35,885 nucleotides of DNA, from the NCBI GenBank assembly GCA_002256685.1, contig NQJH01000001.1, positions 1 through 35,885 on the forward strand. The letters run 5' to 3'. The notes beneath the pieces were generated by a model. That model saw only the letters and a list, made by a program, of their open reading frames with translations. It searched no databases and was not told where the DNA came from. The translations under genes and the position numbers were made by a program. This stretch comes from Methylococcaceae bacterium NSP1-2. GTDB taxonomy: Bacteria; Pseudomonadota; Gammaproteobacteria; Methylococcales; Methylomonadaceae. Each line of letters opens with the position of its first letter. The stretch's first letter is position 1. Positions 25,454 to 33,483 of this stretch are shown here, one piece after another.

Positions 25454-26479
25454 TTACTTATTATTCAAAAGTTTAACTATTTCATCAGCCGCAAGTTTGT
25501 GGGCAACTGGATTCCAATGACCATCCATCGGTAGAAAATCCATGCGTTCGCGCTGTTCATCCCAATGGCGTTTAAACACAGGCTGCATGTCCACTACATC
25601 AAGTTCCTGTTGCAAAGCCAGTTTTGAGAACAATTGACGATCATTTGTATTCCATGACCGTTCACGATTTTTAGAATAAATGGCTTTGCGATCACCATCG
25701 AGCAAAAACACCACGCGGAAACCATTTGCAGCACTTAGCAAGCGAAGCTCTGAAAAATAGTAGTTAAGCACCAACGCTTTTTTTGTTGAGAGGTCGTCCG
25801 TTTTATTAACCTGTGGCGTATTGCCACGAACGGACTTCAATGCTTTCGATGCCCAATCTGGAAACTTCAGGTTGTAGTAAAGGTAACGAATCAATGCTGA
25901 CTTCAAGAGTCGCTTTTTATTAGGCGATTCGGTGTAGGGGTCATGTGTCACAGAGACATCTGTTTCATTAGTCACAAAAAAGCCACTGTGTCCTACGCTA
26001 GGCTTTGAAAGCAGTTGAGATAAATCGAATGGCTCAACAAAGAGTACCACGACAGCAGGTTTAATTTGTGGCGCAAAGTATTTAAGAATGTCCAGCGTGT
26101 CTGCCAAACCATTACCCGAAGCGGCTATTGCCTGAACTTTCTTTGGAAATTTTTCCTCTAAACGCCCTTGAACAGTGTCTGGAAAGTCAAGCATGAAACT
26201 TTCGATATAACTGTCGCCAATAACAAGCACCCCGCCTTTTTCCGATGAATCTGGCGAGTTGTTGAATCCCAGACTATTAGTAGTGCCAGTTCGAGCAGTT
26301 CCCATCGCCCACCCGTGAGACTCAACGTAATCTTGATTTGGAAGACAGCGAGCAAATGGTTTTTCAATGCTGGTTGCCTCCATACGCATACCAGAATTAA
26401 CTGGCAGGAAGCGTAGCAAACCTTCCAGCATGGCAAGACAAACAAGCACACCCAAACTAATACCAAGAAAAAAGCGCAT
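25454..26479 (-). CDS. SGNH/GDSL-like protein, probable partner of the MBOAT acyltransferase
   Basis: The 341-residue protein has an N-terminal membrane anchor (FFLGISLGVLVCLAMLEGLL) and an extracytoplasmic SGNH-like domain. Block I is VLVIGDSYIES (about residues 84-94), with the nucleophile Ser after GD. The block V region is PMDGHWNPVAHKLAADEI near the C-terminus, with Asp and His in DGHWN. This is the arrangement of AlgJ/AlgX-like and DltD-like proteins that finish O-acetylation of exported polysaccharides. It starts 12 bases after the MBOAT gene and so is surely in the same transcript. Confidence 0.8.
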   Translation of the reverse strand: MRFFLGISLGVLVCLAMLEGLLRFLPVNSGMRMEATSIEKPFARCLPNQDYVESHGWAMGTARTGTTNSLGFNNSPDSSEKGGVLVIGDSYIESFMLDFPDTVQGRLEEKFPKKVQAIAASGNGLADTLDILKYFAPQIKPAVVVLFVEPFDLSQLLSKPSVGHSGFFVTNETDVSVTHDPYTESPNKKRLLKSALIRYLYYNLKFPDWASKALKSVRGNTPQVNKTDDLSTKKALVLNYYFSELRLLSAANGFRVVFLLDGDRKAIYSKNRERSWNTNDRQLFSKLALQQELDVVDMQPVFKRHWDEQRERMDFLPMDGHWNPVAHKLAADEIVKLLNNK

Positions 26480-26491
26480 AGCGACTGTCAG

Positions 26492-27964
26492 TTAGAAATT
26501 GAAATAGAGAAACTCTGATACACCACGAGTCTCACTAATTGCTAGAAGTATGAAAGTGATAACGAGGGCGAATCCTAGAACCACACCGCCGATACCACCG
26601 TTTAGTCGCTCCTCGTAGGATGGGAGGATGCCTTTACCAAGCATTATATAAGCATTGGGTACGAAGAATGCAATTGCCGCACAAGCAGCAATCCATACAG
26701 CGCACTCGTCAATGTCCATGATTCGATTAATGCCAAGTAAACTGTCACTCGAAGAACCGTTGAATGTCCCCATTGTCATTGCGTGTAGAATGTTGAGGGC
26801 AATATCTATAGAGGTGGCACGAAAGAACACCCAAGAGACGACCACAGCCACGAAGGTCAGTAACCAACCAAGAGAAGTAATGGTAATATTTTGCCTTTCA
26901 CCTAATAGATGGCGAATAGCATGATTGATAATCAAGTAAATGCCATGCAACGCACCCCAGATAACAAACGTCCAGCTTGCGCCATGCCACAAGCCACCGA
27001 GGAGCATAGTCGTCATTAAATTGATATGTCGCCGTGTTGCACCAAGACGATTCCCACCTAGCGGTATATACAAATAATCACGCAGGAAGGTAGAGAGCGT
27101 GATGTGCCAGCGTCGCCAGAAATCAATAATGGATCGCGCCTTGTAAGGTGAATTAAAGTTAATCGGCAGAATAATACCAAACATATAAGACAAACCGTAA
27201 GCCATATCCGAATAGGCTGAAAAATCAAAATAGAGCTGAAAGGTATAGGCAAGTGAGCCGCACCACGCTTCAAGAACAGTAAGATTAGCATAATTAAGAT
27301 CAAATACAGGACCTACAAATTGAGCAACGCCGTCTGCTAGTATGACTTTTTTAAACAACCCAATGATAAAAAATAGCGTTCCAACCACTAAGCGACCACG
27401 AGAAAAAATGTGTGATTCAGCTCGATCAAACTGAGGCATCATGTCTTTGTGATGCAGAATCGGTCCTGCTATTAAATGCGGGAAGTAGGTAACAAACAAT
27501 CCGTAGTTTTCCGCTTTATATTCACGAATTTTCGCCACATGGCAATCGACCAGATAAGCGATTTGCGTAAAGGTGAAAAATGAAATACCAATGGGTAGCG
27601 TGATGCCAAGTGGTGTGTAATCAGCCCCGACCACCCATGCTAGACTCTGGGCAAAGAAATTGAAATACTTGAAAAAGCTCAACAAGCTAAGATTGAACAC
27701 CAGCCCCGTGATTAACGCTATCTTTGCTTTGCGATCGTTTTTCGCTTCCTTTTCTCGGCTAATCCACTGACCTATCAAGTAATTCACTACGATAGAACCC
27801 AGTAACAAGGGCAGGAAATTGATATTCCAGTAAATGTAAAAACCGATGGATGCCAGTAGCAGGAAGACAATAGACAAACGTAAGGAAAATTTCGAAAGGA
27901 GAAAATATCCAAGTAATGCTAAAGGCAAGAAGGCAAAAACAAATAGAAAAGTATTGAATAGCAT
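26492..27964 (-). CDS. MBOAT O-acyltransferase (AlgI-like)
   Basis: The 490-residue multi-TM protein of the membrane-bound O-acyltransferase family would carry acetyl or acyl groups across the membrane for polysaccharide modification. The conserved middle region reads YFDFSAYSDMAYGLSYMFG, then FWRRWHITLSTFLRDYLYIP (RRWH motif) and GGLWHGASWTFVIWGALHG, which contains the invariant His of the family. The length is usual for AlgI-like proteins. With the SGNH gene downstream it forms a standard two-gene acylation unit, and its position opposite the EPS operon suggests the EPS as substrate. Confidence 0.92.
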   Translation of the reverse strand: MLFNTFLFVFAFLPLALLGYFLLSKFSLRLSIVFLLLASIGFYIYWNINFLPLLLGSIVVNYLIGQWISREKEAKNDRKAKIALITGLVFNLSLLSFFKYFNFFAQSLAWVVGADYTPLGITLPIGISFFTFTQIAYLVDCHVAKIREYKAENYGLFVTYFPHLIAGPILHHKDMMPQFDRAESHIFSRGRLVVGTLFFIIGLFKKVILADGVAQFVGPVFDLNYANLTVLEAWCGSLAYTFQLYFDFSAYSDMAYGLSYMFGIILPINFNSPYKARSIIDFWRRWHITLSTFLRDYLYIPLGGNRLGATRRHINLMTTMLLGGLWHGASWTFVIWGALHGIYLIINHAIRHLLGERQNITITSLGWLLTFVAVVVSWVFFRATSIDIALNILHAMTMGTFNGSSSDSLLGINRIMDIDECAVWIAACAAIAFFVPNAYIMLGKGILPSYEERLNGGIGGVVLGFALVITFILLAISETRGVSEFLYFNF

Positions 27965-28008
27965 CTACAAATCAATCGCTAGTTTGGACTTAAGGGTATT
28001 GCGCTAGA

Positions 28009-28037
28009 AGTATACTGAACATGTATAATCATTACAA
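28009..28037 (-). promoter_or_regulatory. Predicted sigma-70 promoter for the MBOAT-SGNH pair
   Basis: On the minus strand TTGTAA (28037-28032) and TATACT (28014-28009) are separated by exactly 17 bases, about 45 bases before the MBOAT start. The -10 matches five of six consensus bases and the -35 four of six. It implies separate expression of the acylation pair from the upstream glycosyltransferase gene. Confidence 0.5.
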
Positions 28038-28043
28038 TTTAAC

Positions 28044-29381
28044 TTACACGCTTTGCCACACGCCAATAAGTTCATCTACATAAGTCGATGTGGATTTTGG
28101 TTGTTGCGCTTGAGTGCTGAGATGCTCAATCAAATGCGGTTCATTAATCAGGCGGAACAATTGTTCTGACAATGCCATTACATCGCCGGCTTTAAACAAT
28201 AAACCGTTGTCTTCGTGGCGGATAACATCGGATAGCCCCGCAAAGTTTGATGCAACCACAGGGCAACGCGCCGCCTGTGCAGAATAAACCACTAACGGGG
28301 TATTTTCGTACCACAATGAGGGCACAACCAATACATCTAAATCAGCTAACACGTCCGCAATATTCGCATTAGGAAACGTGCCACAAAATTCTATCGCATT
28401 ATCATTACCTGCAAGTTGCTTTAATCCGTTGGCATAATCAGGAAAATCTGTTGGACTTCCATATATTTTTAAAATCGCTCGCCCAGATGCTAAGGTTTTA
28501 AACGCCTCGATTAGAACATGACAACCTTTATGTGTAGCCAGTGTGCCGATAAAACCAATTCTTAACGGTTGTCGGGGTGATGATCTCAGAGTATTAGTTG
28601 CCGTCACATCAATACCGAAAGCAGATTGTAGAATGCGTTCGGGCAAAACCCCGTATTTAACTAACCGCTCCGTCATCAACGCGGTGGGACTGACAATACG
28701 ATTTAATTGATTGAGTCTAGCCATATTAACGCCCAATCGATTACCCGCCGCTTTTACTTCTATTCGATGCGGATAAGCGGGCATCACGCCTATTTGAGTT
28801 AGATACACTAAAAAATCGACTAAGGGAGTCGGTAAATAGCGTGCTATTTTGCCCAGTAGACCTTTGCGGGTATTTTGAACAAAATGTTTAACGCAGTTAC
28901 CCGAATAACGGCTAGGTCCTGAACACAACTGACCATCGCACAATAACAGCTGAGCGGTGCTACAAATCGTCCAGAAATCGGTCGGTGTCATAAAAGCGGG
29001 AATACCCGCTTCTACCGCTTGTTCAATTAATCCTGTCCCTAAGCGATGCAAATTAAAAAAATGCACTACATCAGGGTTGAAACTGTCGAGAATTTGGCGA
29101 AAATACTGAGCGGCGAGGTGATTATCATAATCGATTTCCAGCAGCGAAGTCTGATTACCCATTGGCGTATAGGTATGATGAAAACGGTAGACGTGCAGAC
29201 CCTCAAAATAATATTCATCACATCTATTCGCATCATTTAACGCGTGAGGTGCTGGATAACCTGTTAAAACGCGCACCTCATGACCACGCTTAAGCAGTTC
29301 GCGGGCGACTGAATAAGTGAGTATTTCAGTACCAGCGGCAAATTGCGGAAAAAACTGATGAACAGTGAGTAGTATTTTCAT
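28044..29381 (-). CDS. Glycosyltransferase family 4
   Basis: The 445-residue GT-B protein has the N-terminal pattern LLTVHQFFPQFAAGTEILTYSVARELLKRGHEV, typical of GT4 enzymes, and a C-terminal donor site: RIGFIGTLATHKGCHVLIEAF, FCGTFPNANIADVLADLDVLVVPS and WYENTPLVVYSAQAARCPVVAS. The usual second Glu region reads VVYSAQAA instead of the commoner VxxEAxA. A cysteine-rich stretch in the middle (STAQLLLCDGQLCSGP, NCVKHF) is found in some GT4 enzymes and may bind a metal; that is a guess. It lies with a sugar epimerase gene and probably contributes to the same polysaccharide. Confidence 0.85.
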   Translation of the reverse strand: MKILLTVHQFFPQFAAGTEILTYSVARELLKRGHEVRVLTGYPAPHALNDANRCDEYYFEGLHVYRFHHTYTPMGNQTSLLEIDYDNHLAAQYFRQILDSFNPDVVHFFNLHRLGTGLIEQAVEAGIPAFMTPTDFWTICSTAQLLLCDGQLCSGPSRYSGNCVKHFVQNTRKGLLGKIARYLPTPLVDFLVYLTQIGVMPAYPHRIEVKAAGNRLGVNMARLNQLNRIVSPTALMTERLVKYGVLPERILQSAFGIDVTATNTLRSSPRQPLRIGFIGTLATHKGCHVLIEAFKTLASGRAILKIYGSPTDFPDYANGLKQLAGNDNAIEFCGTFPNANIADVLADLDVLVVPSLWYENTPLVVYSAQAARCPVVASNFAGLSDVIRHEDNGLLFKAGDVMALSEQLFRLINEPHLIEHLSTQAQQPKSTSTYVDELIGVWQSV

Positions 29382-29395
29382 ATCATTGGAAAGTA

Positions 29396-29430
29396 GTCAG
29401 GCTAAGTTTCTAGCAAAAAGTTAGCCTGAC
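29396..29430. repeat. Hairpin element sharing its loop with the MITE-like element
   Basis: GTCAGGCTAA (29396-29405) and TTAGCCTGAC (29421-29430) form a perfect 10-bp stem around a 15-nt loop. The segment 29402-29427 is nearly identical, allowing one inserted base, to 228-252 in the element at the window start. No T-run follows on either strand, so it is not an ordinary terminator. It lies between two co-directional genes. Confidence 0.5.
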
Positions 29431-29434
29431 TCTA

Positions 29435-30370
29435 TTAAGATTTAGCCAGTTCGCTTTCCATCCACGCGGCAGTGCGGATTAGACCATTTGTCATAGAGGT
29501 TAACGGAGTCCACTGCAATTGTTCTTGTGCTAATTGATTGCATAATACGCTCACCGGTACATCAAATGGGCGAGCAGGTAAATAGCGGCAAGCGATGGAT
29601 TTTCCTAACACATTTTCCAACAAGACAATCAGTTCGTTTAAGCTGATGCCTTGCCCTGAGCTAATGTTAAAAACGCTGTGTGAACCGGTATAGTTCACTG
29701 CTTTAACAAACGCTTCTGCGACATCGCTGATGTGAATGTAATCGCGCGTGACACTGCCATCACCCCAAATCTCAATCGGTATGTCCTTAAGGGCATGGTG
29801 TAAAAAAACACCGACTGCACCTTGTGCGGTTTCTATGCGTTGCCGTTCACCATAAGGATTGGCAACGCGCAAGGCAATCGATTGAATGCCATGTAAGCTC
29901 TCAAACATGCGCAAATATTTTTCAATCATCAGCTTGGTAATGCCATAAGAAACCAGCGGATCCGTCGGATGCTGCTCATCAATGGGCAAATATTTTGGTA
30001 TACCGTACACCGTACCACCCGAAGAGATAAAAATAATCTTTTGAACCTTGTTAGCCACCATTGCATTGAGCATTTGCAGTGTGCCTACCACATTGCTCTG
30101 TACGTCATAAATGGGATCATCATTAGAGCTTTTAGGTAAGGTGGTAGACACTAAGTGCAGCACGACATCCATGCCTTCAATAGCGGCATTTAAATCGTGA
30201 TTACTCAGAATGTCCCCTGTCATCCATTCGACGGCTTCGTTATCAGCAAACTTTCGATAAGGTTCAACGCGAGGTCGCTCAAAAATTCTAAGTTCATGAC
30301 CTTCCAGTAATAAACGATCCGCGATAGTTGAACCAATAAAGCCACCGCCGCCAAAAATAACACATTTCAT
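29435..30370 (-). CDS. NAD-dependent epimerase/dehydratase (GalE/WbpP-like, extended SDR)
   Basis: This 311-residue soluble enzyme of the extended short-chain dehydrogenase family probably interconverts or modifies a UDP- or GDP-sugar for polysaccharide synthesis. The NAD site is VIFGGGGFIGSTIADRLL (residues 4-21). The catalytic region is ISSGGTVYG with YGITK (Tyr-x-x-x-Lys), and substrate-side motifs are RVANPYGERQR and WGDGSVTRDYIHISDVAEA. The length is usual. GalE-type 4-epimerase is the best guess, but the exact sugar is open. A GAGGAAG site lies about 12 bases before the ATG. It precedes the GT4 gene with a 53-base gap carrying a hairpin. Confidence 0.85.
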   Translation of the reverse strand: MKCVIFGGGGFIGSTIADRLLLEGHELRIFERPRVEPYRKFADNEAVEWMTGDILSNHDLNAAIEGMDVVLHLVSTTLPKSSNDDPIYDVQSNVVGTLQMLNAMVANKVQKIIFISSGGTVYGIPKYLPIDEQHPTDPLVSYGITKLMIEKYLRMFESLHGIQSIALRVANPYGERQRIETAQGAVGVFLHHALKDIPIEIWGDGSVTRDYIHISDVAEAFVKAVNYTGSHSVFNISSGQGISLNELIVLLENVLGKSIACRYLPARPFDVPVSVLCNQLAQEQLQWTPLTSMTNGLIRTAAWMESELAKS

Positions 30371-30389
30371 TTTTTTTATACTTCCTCAA

Positions 30390-30415
30390 ACGTCCAGAAC
30401 TTAATATCTGGACGT
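30390..30415 (-). terminator. Hairpin after mscL
   Basis: ACGTCCAGA (30390-30398) and TCTGGACGT (30407-30415) make a perfect 9-bp stem with an 8-nt loop, about 30 bases past the mscL stop and 20 bases before the epimerase start. Only TTTGAGG follows on the minus strand, so termination would be partial at best; the site may instead protect or process the mRNA. Confidence 0.45.
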
Positions 30416-30445
30416 AACTTGTTTAAGATGATAAGACTAGGTCGA

Positions 30446-30862
30446 TTATTTTTTCAGCAAATCGCGGATTTCTGTTAACAATATTTCTTCGTTGCTAGGT
30501 ACTTTTACAGGTTCAGCAGCGGCTTCTTCAGCTTTTTTCTTCATTGAGTTCATCAACTTAATCACTAAAAAGATAATTGCCGCCACAATGGTAAAATCAA
30601 TGACGGTTTGAATAAACTTTCCATAGCCGATAACAACAGCAGGGACATCAATGCCCGCCGCCGTTTTCGTGGCTTCTTTAAGGGTAATTGCTAAATCAGA
30701 AAAGTTGACTCCGCCTAATAGCACGCCGATAGGCGGCATAATGACATCAGCCACAATCGATGACACAACCTTTCCAAAAGCACCACCAATAATGACACCG
30801 ACCGCCATATCAACGACATTACCTTTTAGTGCAAACTCTTTAAATTCTTGTAGCATACTCAT
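30446..30862 (-). CDS. mscL: Large-conductance mechanosensitive channel MscL
   Basis: This 138-residue inner-membrane channel opens under membrane tension to release solutes on osmotic downshock. The hallmark N-terminus is clear: [20 protein letters not shown], then [20 protein letters not shown] with the conserved pore helix TM1. Periplasmic loop and TM2 ([18 protein letters not shown]) follow, and the C-terminal helix ends in [13 protein letters not shown]. The start ATG at 30862 is preceded by AGGAG eight bases upstream, which settles it over the longer frame that runs to 30946. The length matches the family (about 136). Confidence 0.96.
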   Translation of the reverse strand: MSMLQEFKEFALKGNVVDMAVGVIIGGAFGKVVSSIVADVIMPPIGVLLGGVNFSDLAITLKEATKTAAGIDVPAVVIGYGKFIQTVIDFTIVAAIIFLVIKLMNSMKKKAEEAAAEPVKVPSNEEILLTEIRDLLKK

Positions 30863-30950
30863 AGTAAACGCTCCTAAGTTTGTAATTAGATATTGAATTT
30901 GTATCGGCAACACTTTGTTGTCTAACAAATTATCGCACAAAATCACCTGT

Positions 30951-32243
30951 TCACACTGTAGCGATAATCACCACCTGAGCAAAGCCACCGCCGACCGTGC
31001 GAAAATTGGTAGTTTGCCCTTGATATAACCGGCTACTGGCTAATAATATTTGTTCCCCGTAAGTATACAAACGTAGATCAAATTTAAGCGTTGTTGACGG
31101 TAAGTGTCGCTCGCTGGGTGGCACTAAGGTTTGCGCAACATAATCACTGTGCAGAATCTCTGAAAATACTCGCTTAGTGAGTTTATCACCGCGATAAACC
31201 GCTTTGCTACCGTAGCCTTTATTGGGTTTGAAAAATAGTTGCTTACGCTTTGCCCACAGGGTTTCGGCATCATTTTTATCAACACAGATGGTCGGCGCAA
31301 TACCGGCTAACAACGTGTTTATGGTGTCGCACTCCACACCTAATTCTTGTAATAGATTCCGATTTGTTAATATCGCTAAGTTTCTTTTATCGGCGTACAG
31401 CGCGTGTGCCCTTGGATGAGGCGTAACCACCACAGCGTTAGCAAGATAGGCTGCGCGTAATGCTTGTTGTGCCGGTTCATCGAAGCCAAAATCCGTTAAG
31501 CGATTATAGATAAGATCAATCCGTAAATTACCATGCCAAACAGCATTATCACGGTAAATAAGCGCGCTAGGATCACAGACAACTGCGTTAATGTTATGCC
31601 GTTCAAAAAGTGTCTGAAATAAAATAAATTCGGGTAGTAAATATTGGCTATCTGGATTTTCATCGACTATAGCAATAGAACGTAACGGTTGTTGACCGCG
31701 TTCCAGCTGCCATTCGTTATGAAACATGGCGATAAAAGCGGCTTCTGGATCAGCTGTTTTGTGAGTTGTTAATTCAGTATGGATGGTTTTTTTCGATTGT
31801 ATTAATAAGGCGTTGAGTAACGCACCACCCGCATTGGTATTAATTTCTATCAGTTGTGAACCGGTTGGCGTTAAATGAAAATCGTAACCCAGAAAAACGC
31901 CGTGTGCTTTAGGAATAAACGTGGCTGAGTGCGGTGAGTAGGCTAAAACATGTTCTTGATAACTAGGTAAAGCAATCACTTTTTCTATTGCGGCAATAAG
32001 ATGACGCTGTTTTTCAATAATGGTGTCGCAAACAAACACCGCCACATCGGCGAAAAGATGCGGACGGTCTTCCACCAGCATTTGATAGAGCCTTGCGTTA
32101 CCCTGTTTAACTAAGTTGGCGCGTAAAGCGTCTTTATCGATTGCAATACAACGACACTGGTCATTAAGCTGTTGGGCTTTCTGCTCACAGGTATAATCGA
32201 AGTCAAGTTGACCGGTAGTTTTAGAAAGGTTGGGCGATTTCAT
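30951..32243 (-). CDS. ATP-grasp-like protein of unknown substrate
   Basis: The 430-residue soluble protein resembles the ATP-grasp group that includes glutathionylspermidine-synthase-like and circularly permuted members. Motifs that support this are [33 protein letters not shown] (a Lys and Gly-rich nucleotide-binding stretch) and [30 protein letters not shown] (acidic and Asn metal-binding region near the C-terminus). Such enzymes ligate a carboxylate to an amine with ATP. The substrate is not evident. It is the first gene of the minus-strand group, 88 bases upstream of mscL, and has no obvious ribosome site. I do not recognise a named gene. Confidence 0.65.
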   Translation of the reverse strand: MKSPNLSKTTGQLDFDYTCEQKAQQLNDQCRCIAIDKDALRANLVKQGNARLYQMLVEDRPHLFADVAVFVCDTIIEKQRHLIAAIEKVIALPSYQEHVLAYSPHSATFIPKAHGVFLGYDFHLTPTGSQLIEINTNAGGALLNALLIQSKKTIHTELTTHKTADPEAAFIAMFHNEWQLERGQQPLRSIAIVDENPDSQYLLPEFILFQTLFERHNINAVVCDPSALIYRDNAVWHGNLRIDLIYNRLTDFGFDEPAQQALRAAYLANAVVVTPHPRAHALYADKRNLAILTNRNLLQELGVECDTINTLLAGIAPTICVDKNDAETLWAKRKQLFFKPNKGYGSKAVYRGDKLTKRVFSEILHSDYVAQTLVPPSERHLPSTTLKFDLRLYTYGEQILLASSRLYQGQTTNFRTVGGGFAQVVIIATV

Positions 32244-32339
32244 GAGTTACGAACAAAGGTTCGGAATAAACAGCGGTTATGGGGCTGATGAAGATAAACC
32301 ACAATGTACATTTGGGCTATGATTATTTAATAAGTTGAG

Positions 32340-32395
32340 GCAGCGTGTTTTCGCTGCTATGTCTTATAACGCATAAACTACGTTATATAACATAG
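32340..32395. promoter_or_regulatory. Inverted repeats in the divergent intergenic region
   Basis: Two structures lie in the 277 bases between the ATP-grasp gene and the metal cluster. GCAGCG/CGCTGC (32340-32345 and 32352-32357) is a small hairpin. A longer imperfect dyad follows, CTATG...TATAACG (32357-32371) facing CGTTATA...CATAG (32381-32395), with 12 of 15 paired positions around a 9-nt centre. The second is of the size and symmetry of a transcription-factor operator. No regulator gene is adjacent to name it. Confidence 0.4.
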
Positions 32396-32520
32396 TTTAA
32401 TAAAAATAACAGGCGGTTGATTTTTAAAAGGATAATTAAATCAATCAGTTATTTTTTTGGCATTAGTTATGCTTTTATATCGCCATATTTAGCCATTTAA
32501 TTGTATAACAGAGGTGAAAA

Positions 32521-32760
32521 ATGAATCAGGAATTAGCACAGTCAGACGTTAAAAGAAACAATAGCGGTTCTTTGCTATTGGGAACTGGTTTAGCAGTGGC
32601 ATCGATGATTTTAGTCCCCGCATTGGCTATGCGGCTGGGTTTAGGTGCGAGTTTGACAGGAGCGTTAAGAATCGCATTAATGAAAGCATCAAGTCGTGCC
32701 GTCTGTGGTAGCCCAACAACGCCTAATGAATCAACTTTGTCAGATAACAGTTGTCGCTAA
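32521..32760 (+). CDS. Small membrane protein of unknown function
   Basis: The 79-residue protein is preceded by a strong GAGGTG site five bases before the ATG. After a polar N-terminus there is one hydrophobic stretch (SLLLGTGLAVASMILVPALA) followed by a semi-hydrophobic amphipathic segment (LGASLTGALRIALMKA) and a polar tail with two Cys. I do not recognise a family. The good ribosome site and its position as the first gene of the metal cluster argue that it is real. Confidence 0.6.
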   Translation: MNQELAQSDVKRNNSGSLLLGTGLAVASMILVPALAMRLGLGASLTGALRIALMKASSRAVCGSPTTPNESTLSDNSCR

Positions 32761-32775
32761 GTCTTGCCATACCAA

Positions 32776-32882
32776 TAAACTTTGTTAATCGTGGAATCTT
32801 CAATAAATTAGATGAATGCTCTGTTACCAGCGGTTTAGGGAATGGTCTCGCTTTCTGTTGTTGTCAAAGGTAAACTTTGTTA
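32776..32882 (+). repeat. 12-bp direct repeat upstream of the metal-binding protein gene
   Basis: TAAACTTTGTTA occurs at 32776-32787 and again at 32871-32882, 95 bases apart. The second copy falls inside the spacer of the predicted promoter, so the pair could be binding sites for a regulator. Chance cannot be excluded in AT-rich DNA. Confidence 0.35.
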
Positions 32883-32889
32883 GCATAAT
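32861..32889 (+). promoter_or_regulatory. Predicted sigma-70 promoter for the metal-binding protein gene
   Basis: TTGTCA (32861-32866) and CATAAT (32884-32889) are 17 bases apart, each with five of six consensus matches. The start site would be near 32896, about 38 bases before the ATG at 32934. Confidence 0.55.
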
Positions 32890-32933
32890 AAATGAACTAA
32901 CATAAGGAATGGGTTAACTAAATAGGTTTTACC

Positions 32934-33107
32934 ATGAGCGAAGCTAAAAAAACGTGTGATCTTTGCGGCTTGACCGTTGAAGTACCAAATTTCACGTTAA
33001 AAACTAAAGAGGGCGAAAAATCATTTTGTTGCGAAGGCTGTCTAGGTATTTACCAGATGCTACATGAAATTGAAGAGACGAGTGAATCCGACAACAAGCA
33101 GTCGTAA
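32934..33107 (+). CDS. Standalone CxxC/CCxxC metal-binding mini-protein (like the PF12156 domain of P-type ATPases)
   Basis: This 57-residue gene reads MSEAKKTCDLCGLTVEVP, then SFCCEGCLGIYQMLHEIEE, and ends in a polar tail. The pattern C-x2-C-G-L-x-V ... F-C-C-x-G-C-x-x-x-Y matches the N-terminal metal-binding domain that precedes HMA in CcoI/FixI-type copper ATPases (the PF12156 or TRASH-like type), here as a separate protein. The five Cys could bind Zn2+ or Cu+. It has its own predicted promoter and an AGG-containing leader, and lies 41 bases before the small TM protein and upstream of a P1B ATPase. It may be a chaperone or sensor for that pump; the family match is by eye. Confidence 0.8.
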   Translation: MSEAKKTCDLCGLTVEVPNFTLKTKEGEKSFCCEGCLGIYQMLHEIEETSESDNKQS

Positions 33108-33147
33108 TTATTCGCTACTCATTCACATAATTTAAGAAAAAATAAAT

Positions 33148-33408
33148 ATGAAACACGCTAAAGTAGCTAACGAAATCATTAAAGGGTCTATGACTTCAGC
33201 AACGATACACAGTGGGAGAAGATTGATGGGTAATATTGCTAAACATCCAGTGTTAGTTTTTGGCTTAGGGGTAGCAGCTGGCTATCTGGTTTACAAATAC
33301 CGTAAAGAAATCGTTTCTAGTACGACTAAAGTCGTGGATGCGGGTAAAGATTTTGTCTTACAACAAAAAGAAAATCTGGAAGACATTATTGCGGAAACCA
33401 AGGAATAA
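33148..33408 (+). CDS. Small single-TM protein, paralogue of the EPS-operon protein at 25085-25363
   Basis: The 86-residue protein has an N-terminal amphipathic part, one TM (PVLVFGLGVAAGYLVYKY), then the positive motif KYRKEI and a tail KDFVLQQKENLEDIIAETKE. Shared with its paralogue are K-x-P, (L/V)FGLG, AGY, KYRKEI, KDF, LQQK and a final acidic amphipathic helix. Layout and size recall mycobacterial PacL (DUF1490) scaffolds, which also sit beside P1B ATPases, and YtxH-like proteins, but no direct homology can be shown by eye. Starting at ATG after a weak AAGAAAA site, it probably acts as a membrane anchor or scaffold. Confidence 0.78.
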   Translation: MKHAKVANEIIKGSMTSATIHSGRRLMGNIAKHPVLVFGLGVAAGYLVYKYRKEIVSSTTKVVDAGKDFVLQQKENLEDIIAETKE

Positions 33409-33438
33409 TAAATCCGCACCGCTTAACTCATCATCAAT

Positions 33439-33482
33439 GGATGTCTTTCTGTCAGTTACTGTCAGGGCATCCTTTTTGTTTT
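33439..33482 (+). terminator. Intrinsic terminator after the small TM protein gene
   Basis: GGATGTC (33439-33445) and GGCATCC (33466-33472) form a 7-bp stem with one G-U pair, followed by TTTTTGTTTTT. It lies 30 bases after the previous stop and runs to the first possible start of the next gene, so it may separate the two or act as an attenuator. Confidence 0.5.
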
Positions 33483-33483
33483 T

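Noticed and set aside
29396-29430. Hairpin as a rho-independent terminator
   Set aside because: No T-run follows on either strand; it fits a dispersed repeat better.
32417-32458. TTGATTT/AAATCAA stem with a later T-run as a terminator
   Set aside because: The stem is AT-only, the T-run is several bases away, and no plus-strand gene ends upstream.
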